Assembly: GCA_001940705.1 (NCBI GenBank)
Contig: MEHG01000004.1
Span: 1-48,608 of the forward strand
Direction: 5' to 3'
Source of the DNA: Candidatus Thorarchaeota archaeon AB_25
GTDB lineage: Archaea; Asgardarchaeota; Thorarchaeia; Thorarchaeales; Thorarchaeaceae
DNA length: 48,608 nucleotides
The notes under the pieces are model-generated. The model worked only from the letters and a program-made list of their open reading frames with translations. It ran no database searches and was not told the DNA's origin. Below, in pieces: positions 18,582 through 26,997 of the stretch (positions are counted from its first letter, which is position 1; each line of letters starts with the position of its first letter). The translations under genes and the position numbers were made by a program.

Positions 18582-18968
18582 TTGAGTGACGAATCATCAG
18601 AACCAAGAAAGAAGAAGTCTACAAAAAGCGATGCCGATGAACTGAAGGAAGTTGCAGAGGCATTACCTGAACTCTTTAGTGCTATCAACGATGCAGTACC
18701 AAAACTGATTTCCGGTCTAATTAATAGCGTATACAGTCCTGAGGCTGCAGGGAACATGGCAGCAGGAATTGGAAAGTTCTATAGCAATCTCATTGCGGAG
18801 GGAATCCCGGAGGATGTGGCTCTTGACATGACCAAGAAATTTGTTGGAGCTCTTGACTTCAGCAAGCTCATGAGTATGGTGGGCGACGAGGCATCTGTAG
18901 AGATAAGTGGTAAGAAAAGGAAACGTCGAGATTCAGACAACTACGATGATGAGGAGGAGTTTGAATAG
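18582..18968 (+). CDS. uncharacterised helical protein, GIP-motif paralogue A
   Basis: I do not recognise this 128-residue protein. The start is acidic and then basic (MSDESSEPRKKKSTKSDADEL). A helical core follows, with the segment FYSNLIAEGIPEDVALDMTK, and the end is a basic patch (KKRKRR) followed by an acidic tail (DDEEEFE). The frame is open further upstream, but the promoter lies inside that stretch. The TTG at 18582 has GGTGA 9 bases before it, and TTG 18567 or GTG 18570 are alternatives. It shares the FYxxLxxxGIPxxxA helix pair with the next gene, so the two are probably related. It lies in an apparent operon with that gene and downstream of the winged-helix gene. Confidence 0.7.
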   Translation: MSDESSEPRKKKSTKSDADELKEVAEALPELFSAINDAVPKLISGLINSVYSPEAAGNMAAGIGKFYSNLIAEGIPEDVALDMTKKFVGALDFSKLMSMVGDEASVEISGKKRKRRDSDNYDDEEEFE

Positions 18969-18970
18969 AC

Positions 18971-19264
18971 GTGGGAAACGCGAGATCCATTGCGTCCATC
19001 ACAGGGACAGCTATAGGCGGTGGATCAAAGCTCTTATTCAAAGTCTGGCGGTCACTTCGTAAAGGAAGATCCGAAGTCAAGAAAGGAGCTAAGGTATTCT
19101 ACAAGACTCTTAGGGAGAATGGAATCCCTCAAGAAGAAGCAACGCAGATTGCAATCGCTTTTGCAAAGCCTGCTTGGGAAATCCTTAGTATCAGAGGAAT
19201 AATGCGATTGATCAGAGACCTGGATGAGGATGGCGAAATACCAATGATGCCTTTTGGTATCTGA
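18971..19264 (+). CDS. uncharacterised helical protein, GIP-motif paralogue B
   Basis: A 97-residue protein with a GTG start two bases after the previous stop, so probably translationally coupled. The N-terminus is glycine-rich (GTAIGGGSKLLF) and then basic (RSLRKGRSEVKKGAK). The segment FYKTLRENGIPQEEATQIAIAF lines up with FYSNLIAEGIPEDVALDMTKKF in the upstream gene: same spacing, identical GIP turn and conserved hydrophobic positions. No signal peptide is present, but the glycine-rich start and amphipathic helices could contact membrane. No known family is recognised. A partner complex of A and B is a reasonable inference. Confidence 0.68.
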   Translation: MGNARSIASITGTAIGGGSKLLFKVWRSLRKGRSEVKKGAKVFYKTLRENGIPQEEATQIAIAFAKPAWEILSIRGIMRLIRDLDEDGEIPMMPFGI

Positions 19265-19310
19265 GCTGATACTCACGTTGGAAAATGTGCTTGAGAGGCA
19301 AATGCTCAGG

Positions 19311-19784
19311 CTATTTTACTACAAGAATAGGGATTGGCGAACCAAATACTACTCTCTCAGCAGAGCTTCCCAAACCGGATCTTTTTTCTCCAGCGGCACC
19401 TTTGGAACCAATGACTATGAGGTCAATTTCGAGTTCCTTAGCCTTTAAGATGATTCTCTCTGATGGAGAGCCTTTCTCAAGAATCAGCTCAACTTCAAGT
19501 TTGTAGTCTTCGGCGGCTCCCTTGTAGCCATCAAGCAGTTTATTCCCCTTGTCTTCATATTTGTGAAGGACATCGTCGGGATTTGCATCTGACATCAGTG
19601 AAAATTGTGTCACGATTGAGGTGGGAATGACATGAACAATAAATATCTTTGACTTGGTCATTTCAGCCACTTCAAATGCCACAGTAGCAGCACGTGCGGA
19701 GCCCTCACTTCCATCGACTGCTAACATAACTTTGTTAGCCTTACAAAAGATGTGTCCAGGTGCACAATAGCGAATATCTTCCAT
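19311..19784 (-). CDS. universal stress protein (UspA family)
   Basis: A 157-residue UspA domain protein. It has the N-terminal VMLAVDGSEGS, where the Asp contacts adenine in ATP-binding members, and the C-terminal nucleotide-binding pattern GSKGAAGEKRSGLGSSAERV (G-2x-G-9x-G-S), followed by PIPILVVK. It is therefore probably of the ATP-binding class. The N-terminus carries an unusual extension of about 18 residues (MEDIRYCAPGHIFCKANK) ahead of the first strand. If the ATG at 19784 is correct, this adds two cysteines not usual for the family. It is convergent with the 18971 gene and divergent from the 19909 gene. Confidence 0.9.
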   Translation of the reverse strand: MEDIRYCAPGHIFCKANKVMLAVDGSEGSARAATVAFEVAEMTKSKIFIVHVIPTSIVTQFSLMSDANPDDVLHKYEDKGNKLLDGYKGAAEDYKLEVELILEKGSPSERIILKAKELEIDLIVIGSKGAAGEKRSGLGSSAERVVFGSPIPILVVK

Positions 19785-19812
19785 ACTGAATCCGTGTGTA
19801 TATTCACTATAA

Positions 19813-19854
19813 TTAACTTGTGTTCTGGTCTTTTAGTGCCAAGATTTAACTTGT
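19813..19854. repeat. 9-bp direct repeat in divergent promoter region
   Basis: TTAACTTGT occurs at 19813-19821 and again at 19846-19854, a start-to-start distance of 33 bases, close to three helical turns. It lies between the divergent stress-protein and membrane-protein genes, so it could be a paired operator. Chance cannot be excluded. Confidence 0.35.
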
Positions 19855-19908
19855 AGACTGTTCAGAAAGTAATCAGGTTAAGCTTGAAAGCTTAGGAGGC
19901 TTGTTTGT

Positions 19909-21273
19909 TTGACAAGTACGGATCTATACGAATATCATCAGAAAGAAAAGTTTCCAAGCCACAAGGGAGCCATTGCAGGACTCCTAGTGGTCTTTGGTGC
20001 GTTCATTGCATTGGGTGTGTATTCACTCTGGCAGTTATGGTTTGTCTACGATATTGGTGATTTAATCACTAGTCTTGTACCATTTCTTGCCGGTAATATG
20101 TTGCTGATTGGTGTAGCACTAGGAGCAATAATTTTCCTTAGTGTAGTGCTAGGTCTTGGTGCTTCTTATGCTGCAAGACGGCTTGGTGGAACACTGATCT
20201 ACATAGGTGCGGTGATTATGAATTTGCTGACCTGGGGGATGGTACTTGTGCTGTTGTTCACAGGTACGTCGATCTCAGCTTTGCTTGCAAGTTGGCCAAT
20301 ATTGATTCCTGGTATATTCACACTCTTCATCACATTGCTTCTCTTTACAGTATTCAAAGACCGAGTTCGAAGAGCAGGTGAAATCATTAAGCTGACTGGT
20401 CAGGTTACGATAGATGAGAAAGGGACCTTTGTTCCACCTCTATTGACCATGATCTTCACACTTGTATCTGCGGTCCTATTCGGTGCAATCATCTTGAACT
20501 TCATGCCATGGGTTCTTGCTCCAGGTTATGAGTTCGTCCTAGAAACAGATTGGCCGATGATAATTGGCGTTGTAGTCTATCTCTTCGTGACCATATTCTT
20601 CTACAACTTTGCATACTCAACGACTTCAGCTATCACTTACATATACATGCGCGGTCGAGACCCCACCCTTGGTGACGGTGTTAAAGCATCTCTTGGTGTT
20701 GTTGGGGCGCTTATCGTCCTAAGTATCATGAGTGTGATTGTAGCAATTGTCAGAATTGCAATAAGTGCCGTATCAAGAAGGTCCCAGAGTGCTGTTGGTA
20801 GAGGAGTTGGAGCAGCAGCATCAGGAATCATTGGTTGGGTTTGGGCACTCGTGAACTACTTTACAATTCCAGCAATGGTTGCGGAAGAGCTCAGTGCCAC
20901 AAAGGCAATCAAGAGGAGTGCAGGAATTGTCCGCAAGAACTTTGTTGATGTGATGATCAAGGAAACCGCAGTCCGGTGGGGCTTTGGAGTTCTTGGTTTC
21001 ATGTTCTTCATTGGCTTTGCATTGTTTGGAGCACTCTTTGGATGGGTATACTCCACTGGAGATATTATGGTGACAATAATCTTCACAGTGGTTTTCACCG
21101 TCTTTGCTGCAATACCGAGTACTCTTGTACTGAGAACCTTCGATATCGTCTATGTCACTCTACTCTATGTCTTCATCAGACGTAAGGAAGGCGACTTCGC
21201 AAAGACAGCAATTCCTAGTTCAATGACCCAAGAATTGGACAGAGCATATAATGCTGCACAACGCAGTGGATAG
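19909..21273 (+). CDS. polytopic membrane protein, DUF6159-like
   Basis: A 454-residue membrane protein with roughly eight to ten hydrophobic segments. The region VWALVNYFTIPAMVAEELSATKAIKRSAGIVRKNF resembles the central conserved block of DUF6159-type proteins (Tyr-Phe, Pro, Glu, then AIKRS-(L/I)-(K/R)-K). The cytoplasmic C-terminus is short. The start is a TTG at 19909, supported by a perfect AGGAGG (19894-19899) nine bases upstream; no ATG gives a comparable context. Function is unknown. It stands alone on the plus strand and is followed by a strong terminator hairpin at 21288. Confidence 0.75.
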   Translation: MTSTDLYEYHQKEKFPSHKGAIAGLLVVFGAFIALGVYSLWQLWFVYDIGDLITSLVPFLAGNMLLIGVALGAIIFLSVVLGLGASYAARRLGGTLIYIGAVIMNLLTWGMVLVLLFTGTSISALLASWPILIPGIFTLFITLLLFTVFKDRVRRAGEIIKLTGQVTIDEKGTFVPPLLTMIFTLVSAVLFGAIILNFMPWVLAPGYEFVLETDWPMIIGVVVYLFVTIFFYNFAYSTTSAITYIYMRGRDPTLGDGVKASLGVVGALIVLSIMSVIVAIVRIAISAVSRRSQSAVGRGVGAAASGIIGWVWALVNYFTIPAMVAEELSATKAIKRSAGIVRKNFVDVMIKETAVRWGFGVLGFMFFIGFALFGALFGWVYSTGDIMVTIIFTVVFTVFAAIPSTLVLRTFDIVYVTLLYVFIRRKEGDFAKTAIPSSMTQELDRAYNAAQRSG

Positions 21274-21287
21274 AAAATCAAAATATT

Positions 21288-21324
21288 GTGTGATGGCTGG
21301 ACCATCACACATCTCTCATTTTTT
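21288..21324 (+). terminator. intrinsic-type terminator
   Basis: GTGTGATGG and CCATCACAC form a perfect 9-base stem with a 5-base loop (21288-21310). ATCTCTCA and a run of six T follow. It lies 15 bases after the DUF6159-like gene stop. A T-richer stretch also follows on the minus strand, so it may serve the convergent broken gene as well. Confidence 0.75.
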
Positions 21325-21354
21325 GAAACTACATAATCCAGAAGAGTCAGGACA

Positions 21355-21594
21355 TCAAGGTCTAGATAGACTGTCCATTGTATGCTCAGCAGCTTTAGGA
21401 TCAATCGCCCAAAGAGCGACAATCATTGCTATCGTACCGACGAAATAGACAGCAATCAATTCACCCGCTGTCACCTGAAAGAACTCCTTTAGCATCCAAA
21501 GAAGGAAAAATAGTCCTTACATAGCTATACAGAAGATGGTCTCAAACTGCCAGTTTTTACCATTTCCAGGCTTCTTCTTCTTTAATCGTGGCAT
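21355..21594 (-). pseudogene. small two-TM membrane protein gene interrupted by in-frame TAA
   Basis: From the ATG at 21594 the minus strand reads MPRLKKKKPGNGKNWQFETI then FCIAM, a TAA (21517-21519), and in the same frame GLFFLLWMLKEFF and VYFVGTIAMIVALWAIDPKA, ending SRP and TGA. Without the TAA it would be a 79-residue protein with a basic N-terminus and two TM helices, the first spanning the stop codon. Only one base needs to change (for instance TTA or CAA to TAA) to restore it. Either this is a recent nonsense mutation, a sequencing/assembly error, or the downstream ATG at 21495 starts a 46-residue protein. It follows the metallopeptidase gene by about 20 bases on the same strand. Confidence 0.6.
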
Positions 21595-21614
21595 CAATGT
21601 TCCCTTATTCTCAG

Positions 21615-22844
21615 CTACATCCATTCGAAAGCCTTGTTCCATGTTACACTTGAACCTGAATATGGATTCATGTAGACAGTTTTGTAGAACTCGGGGAGAG
21701 AATCCTTCTCAACTGCTTTGAGATACATTGGTAGTACAAAATCAGTTCTTCCCTTGTAGTAGGTGTAGATGTAGGGAGCAAAGAAGTTAGGTTTACCATC
21801 CTTTGTAGTAGGTGAAATGAAATTGATTGACTGTTGAGCAGATTCGCGTGTTCTGAAACCTCTATTGACCAAATAGTCAACCGCCTCTTCAGCTGCCTTA
21901 CCTTCATCATTAAGCATAATTGCCGCGTTAATACTGGACATTCGTCGCAGTACATACAGCGTGTTGATCACAGCCATTCTAGGACTATCATCCGTGACAC
22001 CCAAGAATTCCTTCGCAGTATCTGCAGTCCCTTCAGAGATTACACAACGACCAGTGTGAAGCGGCACAATGGATAGTTCTAGGTTCTTACTGTTAAGGAA
22101 TGCCTTCTCACGCCAGAGGTTAGAGACATGATGCTCATACTCGTGGTAAATCACGTTTAGTAGAGTGTCTTTGTTGAACTTGGAGTCAATGTTGAATTGG
22201 TTGAGAGACTTGAAACCACCTTGATACCAATTATAACCACTCCATGGCTCGTTTCGAACAGCCTCATATTGAACACCTTTGTCTGGTACAGACGCACCCA
22301 TTTTGGAAAAGACTTGGTCTCTGAACATCTGACCAATTTCTGCGGATTTATTCTGAAGCTCGGTTTCTATCAGTTGCTGAAGAGCTTCACCAGTTATCTC
22401 GCCCTCTGAGCCAAACCTAGTGACCTTGTCGCGCAGATCATCTCCTGGAAACTCGGAGATTCTTTCCTCTAGGAGATGGATATTTTTGTCTATCTCATTT
22501 TCTGGGAACCTCTTCAGTGGAATGTGAAAGAGGCCTTCAACAAGTTCCGCATAAGACATCTCCTTTCCAGCTAACCAATCGACAACAATGTTCAAAGAGT
22601 GTAACTCGCCCATCATGAAATCAAGACGAAGTGGATCATCAATCTCATCTCTCAATGCATCAAAGACTTGATGGATTTCATGAACAAGATCAATCTCGGT
22701 TTTCTCAGTACTCATCTTCTCTGGATGAAACCCCTCAGGTCCAAAGTAAGCATCGACGACGCTGACCCCGGTCAACTTCTCAGTGTAGTTACCAATCTCA
22801 CCACAGACCTTCACAAATCTCTCTGCCGCATTCATTGTAATCAT
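21615..22844 (-). CDS. predicted HExxH zinc metallopeptidase (gluzincin-like)
   Basis: The 409-residue soluble protein has a zinc signature NVIYHEYEHHVSN: His234, catalytic Glu235 and His238. A likely third ligand, Glu271, sits 33 residues later in VISEGTADTAKEF, as expected for a gluzincin. The N-terminal half is helical and acidic, and the C-terminal half contains YIYTYYKGRTDF, which could line a substrate cleft. The fold probably resembles DUF885/M32/M3-type peptidases, but I cannot name the family. No signal peptide is present, so it should act in the cytoplasm on peptides. It is upstream of the broken small membrane-protein gene and downstream of the Cys/His-tailed protein gene, all on the minus strand. 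Confidence 0.75.
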   Translation of the reverse strand: MITMNAAERFVKVCGEIGNYTEKLTGVSVVDAYFGPEGFHPEKMSTEKTEIDLVHEIHQVFDALRDEIDDPLRLDFMMGELHSLNIVVDWLAGKEMSYAELVEGLFHIPLKRFPENEIDKNIHLLEERISEFPGDDLRDKVTRFGSEGEITGEALQQLIETELQNKSAEIGQMFRDQVFSKMGASVPDKGVQYEAVRNEPWSGYNWYQGGFKSLNQFNIDSKFNKDTLLNVIYHEYEHHVSNLWREKAFLNSKNLELSIVPLHTGRCVISEGTADTAKEFLGVTDDSPRMAVINTLYVLRRMSSINAAIMLNDEGKAAEEAVDYLVNRGFRTRESAQQSINFISPTTKDGKPNFFAPYIYTYYKGRTDFVLPMYLKAVEKDSLPEFYKTVYMNPYSGSSVTWNKAFEWM

Positions 22845-22886
22845 GTCAGGGACTAGTAAGCCAACCTAAAGTGTTTGCCCTTCGAG

Positions 22887-25010
22887 TTACCTGAATCCTC
22901 CAGAAACACAAGCGCTATGACATGCACTATGGCAGGCACTGTGACAGACACAAGCACTATGACATGCACTATGGCAGGCACTGTGACATGCATCATGGGA
23001 AACACAGGCGCTATGACAGGCGTCGTGTGAAACACACCTGCTTGTACTCTCGATAAGTGGCTTGAGGGGTTCTGTGATGATATTACCTACTCCTTCAAGG
23101 ACACTACCAATGGTGTTGGCAACATTTGTCATAATCTGACCAGTAGTAGCTGCTACATCACCCACAACTCGACCAACACCACTGACGGCATGGCCAGTTG
23201 CTTCAGAGAGTTGAGAGAACCAGTCTGGAACCTGTGGAGGTGAGATTGAGGGTCCGGGTCTGCCGAAGACATCACCGACGTGGCTGTGCCGCGGATGCAT
23301 GTAGAGCCAGTACCAAGCCCAACCACCGCCATGATATTGACGGTTGAAGTAGTAGTCCATCCTTCCATCCATTGTGGGATAAGATTCCAACTCATCCCAG
23401 GCACCATCGACCATCTCATCATGTTGTGCCTTAGTAGCCTCGAAGTCTGCACTCCAGGCTTTCTCCTGCACTCTGTCAGCTAACTCTTCAAGCATGTCAT
23501 CGACCTTGTCAGGGTCGAGCTCATCATCAACAATCGCAGCAAGAAACAGCTCCTCGTAATAGGTTAGGTCTTGGAATTGGAGACCTGTCACGGAGAGCTT
23601 CATCGGATTTGTGGACAGTAATCGCACTGCGCCTTTTCTGACACACGACATGAGAATCATTGACACGAGTTTTTGTCGCGTTGTATTGATGAAGAAGGCA
23701 GATTCGATTGGATCTAGTTCTGCAATCGTTCCTGGTTCACCAAATGTTTGTATTGCTATCTCAGGACTCTCATAGACATAAGTTGTATCGTCAGCATCCC
23801 ATTTTGCACCATAAGTTCGGGTTACTCTGCGGTACCCATAGAAGATGAATCCAAGAGCAACAAAGATGGCAGCTCCACCAAACAGCAGATTTGGAGGAAT
23901 CAGGGGAGGAATATACTCCTGAACATAGACATCAACAGAGACTGTAAGCCAATCCGTTGAGTTCAAATTTGAAGCGCTCACTTGGAATGATATTGTGAGT
24001 ATAGCTGGCACATTTGCAGGGATGAACGAGTAGGACTCATACCGTGTTTCTCCACCCGACAGGTCGCCTAAATTTGTCGTCACAGATCCAGATGTGAGTG
24101 TTATATTTTCAGGAAGTGACATCGTAATTTCCACAGTTTCTAAGTCAGCATCACCATAGTTGAAAACAACAAGCTGGAAATCAAATAGAGTATCAGCTTC
24201 AGCATTGATTATTGGCACATAATCGATACCAAGAGCCCCCGCCTCAAGAAATGGTTCATAGAAGCTCCAGTTGGTGTAGTGAAAGACTCTGAAGTGGTCG
24301 TATGCATCTACATTTGAGTGACCAAGGCTCACTGTGAAATAACGAGGATCAGCTGCTGCATCATAGGGATATGCTAGAAGATTCTCTTCATCGAAAGACA
24401 CCAGGGAACTGTCTTGCCATAGTCCTTGGTCAGCGTCAACAACATAACCTGCAAATTCGGAACCTTCCGTGGTGACTCCATGACTGGGTTCTATCCATGA
24501 TGCATTCATTTCGATAGGGTAGATTACCTGAACTGCCTCATAGTCAATAGGAATAGACCATTGAACTGGTGCCCAGTTGAAAACTCCAAGGTCACCATAT
24601 GTAGGAGAAGTTGTCAACTCAACTACACGATTTGTACTAAAGTATCCGAATACAACGAGAACTTGTTCTCCTTCTGGTGTTCGAGGGACCCAATCAAGTC
24701 CATAGCCATCTGAAAGACTACTGACTAAAAGATCGTATCGACTTCCACCCCATTCCGCATAGGCACGGCTATGGTCATATATTGTTGATTCCTGAATCCC
24801 GCGTAGATCAAATCCACCTAGACCTCCTCCAGCTGCAGTAAATGTCATCCAGTATGTAACATTAATTCGCCCGTTTGGCATTACTACCACGTCAACATAT
24901 ACACTGTCCAGATTTGGATCAGCACTTGGAATGAATATTGCATTGCAAAGGGGAATCGCTGAAAGCACCAGCAGTCCAATTAATAATGTATTCGCCAGGC
25001 TTCTTTTCAC
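22887..25010 (-). CDS. DUF2207-like membrane protein with Cys/His-repeat tail
   Basis: A 707-residue protein with a signal peptide (residues about 5-24). A large extracellular domain includes a CARDB-like beta-sandwich (FDFQLVVFNYGDADLETVEI). One TM helix follows (LLFGGAAIFVALGFIFYGY, about 370-392), then a cytoplasmic part with the DUF2207-type segment (ELDPIESAFFINTTRQKLVSMI). The last 53 residues are a repeat: eleven Cys and nine His, mostly as CHSA units every four residues, with two VSHDA variants, ending SGGFR. The Cys/His spacing suggests metal binding or dense lipidation/cross-linking. Which side of the membrane the tail faces is inferred as the cytoplasm from a single TM after a cleaved signal. 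Confidence 0.8.
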   Translation of the reverse strand: MKRSLANTLLIGLLVLSAIPLCNAIFIPSADPNLDSVYVDVVVMPNGRINVTYWMTFTAAGGGLGGFDLRGIQESTIYDHSRAYAEWGGSRYDLLVSSLSDGYGLDWVPRTPEGEQVLVVFGYFSTNRVVELTTSPTYGDLGVFNWAPVQWSIPIDYEAVQVIYPIEMNASWIEPSHGVTTEGSEFAGYVVDADQGLWQDSSLVSFDEENLLAYPYDAAADPRYFTVSLGHSNVDAYDHFRVFHYTNWSFYEPFLEAGALGIDYVPIINAEADTLFDFQLVVFNYGDADLETVEITMSLPENITLTSGSVTTNLGDLSGGETRYESYSFIPANVPAILTISFQVSASNLNSTDWLTVSVDVYVQEYIPPLIPPNLLFGGAAIFVALGFIFYGYRRVTRTYGAKWDADDTTYVYESPEIAIQTFGEPGTIAELDPIESAFFINTTRQKLVSMILMSCVRKGAVRLLSTNPMKLSVTGLQFQDLTYYEELFLAAIVDDELDPDKVDDMLEELADRVQEKAWSADFEATKAQHDEMVDGAWDELESYPTMDGRMDYYFNRQYHGGGWAWYWLYMHPRHSHVGDVFGRPGPSISPPQVPDWFSQLSEATGHAVSGVGRVVGDVAATTGQIMTNVANTIGSVLEGVGNIITEPLKPLIESTSRCVSHDACHSACVSHDACHSACHSACHSACVCHSACHSACHSACVSGGFR
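22893..23036 (-). repeat. tandem in-gene repeat encoding CHSA units
   Basis: Short 12-base-period units of the TGTCATAGTGCA type repeat on the minus strand, with 18-base variants encoding CVSHDA. Synonymous differences between units (CAT/CAC, AGT/AGC, GCA/GCT/GCC, TGT/TGC) show that the protein pattern is kept while the DNA drifts, which argues for selection on the peptide. Confidence 0.8.
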
Positions 25011-25063
25011 TTCATGACCCTCTCGTCAAATACTCTGCTTTTTTGGTAGGCATCAGAATTTGA

Positions 25064-25459
25064 TTAATCGCCTCGCTGTGCCCTAAGAACATCAGCTTGT
25101 GCGATGGTGAGGTTTGATAGGTCAGCCTTTGCAGCCGCCCACTCAACAAGATCAGGGAATTCCATGACCATTCCCGACCATATTAGGTGATACACTCGCT
25201 TCAGGATGACGCTCGCATCAGACTCTTTGCCAACGTATTCAAAGAAGCATTTAATGACTGCAGGTGTTTGTTCAGTCATTTGCTCAGGCACCTCAGTTCC
25301 GAAACCTGCGAATGAAACATCAAGCTCTCGCAAAACATCCATTCGCTCTCGAATGCCAGCTGCAATCACTGGCAAATCAATGTCATATGCACTGAAATGC
25401 ATGATTAGTTTCTTCTTTGTAATAGTACCATAAGGTAATTTTGTCTCACTTGTGCTCAT
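25064..25459 (-). CDS. uncharacterised protein (131 aa)
   Basis: A soluble mixed alpha/beta protein that I do not recognise. It starts MSTSETKLPYGTITKKKLIMHFSA by choice of the ATG at 25459, which has GGAG 8 bases upstream; a GTG at 25468 would add three residues. The middle part (VIAAGIRERMDVLRELDVSF) is helical, then an acidic helix and a Trp-rich segment (YHLIWSGMVMEFPDLVEWAA) follow. Cys97 or nearby residues show no metal-binding pattern. It is divergent from the radical SAM gene, with about 105 bases between starts, so the two may share a control region. Confidence 0.6.
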   Translation of the reverse strand: MSTSETKLPYGTITKKKLIMHFSAYDIDLPVIAAGIRERMDVLRELDVSFAGFGTEVPEQMTEQTPAVIKCFFEYVGKESDASVILKRVYHLIWSGMVMEFPDLVEWAAAKADLSNLTIAQADVLRAQRGD

Positions 25460-25564
25460 TGAACACACTCCACAACGATGTTATACATATCTCAAGATTG
25501 GGGACTGATAAGCCTTTCATCTCTAACCGAAGCCTTAAGATGTTGAGGGAAAACTTCGATATCA

Positions 25565-26995
25565 ATGACCTCTCCTCATTCAATGCCTCAATACGACTAT
25601 ACAATGGAAGACCTAAAATGGGTCCCAGCATTCATTGAAGAGGTTAGAGACTTTTTCTTTGTGAGACCTCAAGACAATCTGCTCATTCTTAGACCTAACA
25701 AGACCATGCACCTCAATGAAACCGGAATGAGGATGCTCAAGAGGCTCCTTGAAGATGAACCACTAGAAGACATCATCAAACACTTTGTGGAGGCTGGAGG
25801 AGAAAGGAAAGTCGTTATGAATGACCTGGCAGCGTTCGTTGACGACCTCCGAAATATGACCATTGGAAACCAGAACATCTATAGCTACAAGACTGCCAAA
25901 ATCGTACCCTTTGGAGAGGGTGAGATCAAGTATCCTGTCCTCAGTGAAATAGCACTCACATATAGGTGTAATAACAAGTGCAGGTTCTGCTACGCCTACT
26001 CGCCATATAGAGAGTCTGGGGAGATGACGACTGATGAGGTGAAGCGTGTAATTGACATCATTGTGGATGACGCTCATGTTCCTAGTCTGTCTTTCACCGG
26101 TGGAGAACCAACTCTTCGTGAGGACCTTTTTGAGCTCATAGCGCATGCACGAGAGCGGGGGCTTCGAGTGAATCTCATCACAAATGGAATTCGTTGTCAT
26201 GATAAGGAATTCGTACAGAAACTTGTTAATGCTGGGCTAAACAGCGCACAGGTGTCCATTGAAGGTCCAGATGCTGAGACGCACGATTACATCGTTGGAA
26301 TCCCGGGAGCCTTTGATAAGACTGTGCAGGGCATCAAGAACCTACGGGAAACCGACATCTACACTCATTGCAACACGACCATCTGTCGGCCCAATCTTGA
26401 TACACTGGAAAAGCTTGTAGACTTTCATGCTGATGTTCTGAAACTCACTTACTTCAGTATGAACATGGTAATCTACACCGGAACAGCAGCCAAACTCAGA
26501 GAGGAGTTACAAATCAAGTACGCAGACATTAGGGACATAGTGAAACGGGTAAAGAAGCGAGCAAACAAAAAGGGAATCCAGTTTGTATGGTACGCGCCTA
26601 CACCGGTTTGTCTTTTCAACCCAATAGCACATGGTCTCGGAGCGAAGAGCTGTGCATGTTGTGATGGCTTGCTCTCTGTCGATGCTGAGGGAGGATTGCT
26701 ACCTTGCTCAAGTTTCAGCAAACCTGTTGGAAATCTACTCACCGAGGGATTCGAACAGGTATGGTACAACCGAGCATCTCGGTTTTGGAGAGCAAAGGAC
26801 TTTGCTCCAGAAGGGTGTAAAGCATGTGAACACTTTGACTACTGTTATGGAGCATGCCCACTATACTGGGATGTTCATGGCTTTGACGAAATCAAGGAGT
26901 TCTGGCCTAAGAAGAGTAGGTTGAGCGAGAAGATTGATGAAGCAAGACTGAATCTGAGAAGAAGGGTTCGTGGAGACCAACATGGAATAACATAG
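25565..26995 (+). CDS. radical SAM/SPASM enzyme with N-terminal PqqD-like domain
   Basis: The 476-residue protein has three parts. Residues about 30-98 resemble PqqD, the RiPP precursor-recognition fold (VRPQDNLLILRPNKTMHLN, then a helical LEDEPLEDIIKHF). The radical SAM core carries CNNKCRFC (Cys135, 139, 142), the SAM-binding FTGGEP (177-182) and ITNG. The C-terminal SPASM part has Cys349, 363, 365, 366, 381, 418, 421, 427 and 431, enough for two auxiliary Fe-S clusters. This architecture is typical of peptide-modifying enzymes such as PqqE and of some cofactor maturases. No precursor peptide is obvious nearby. The next gene starts two bases after the stop. Confidence 0.88.
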   Translation: MTSPHSMPQYDYTMEDLKWVPAFIEEVRDFFFVRPQDNLLILRPNKTMHLNETGMRMLKRLLEDEPLEDIIKHFVEAGGERKVVMNDLAAFVDDLRNMTIGNQNIYSYKTAKIVPFGEGEIKYPVLSEIALTYRCNNKCRFCYAYSPYRESGEMTTDEVKRVIDIIVDDAHVPSLSFTGGEPTLREDLFELIAHARERGLRVNLITNGIRCHDKEFVQKLVNAGLNSAQVSIEGPDAETHDYIVGIPGAFDKTVQGIKNLRETDIYTHCNTTICRPNLDTLEKLVDFHADVLKLTYFSMNMVIYTGTAAKLREELQIKYADIRDIVKRVKKRANKKGIQFVWYAPTPVCLFNPIAHGLGAKSCACCDGLLSVDAEGGLLPCSSFSKPVGNLLTEGFEQVWYNRASRFWRAKDFAPEGCKACEHFDYCYGACPLYWDVHGFDEIKEFWPKKSRLSEKIDEARLNLRRRVRGDQHGIT

Positions 26996-26997
26996 CA

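Noticed and set aside
19879-19893. AAGCTT-GA-AAGCTT as a hairpin
   Set aside because: The loop of two bases is too short to form; it is more likely chance or part of the leader before the SD.
22853-23035. 60-codon hydrophobic Val/Ala-rich frame on the minus strand
   Set aside because: It is the out-of-frame reading of the CHSA-coding repeat; its periodic sequence reflects the repeat.
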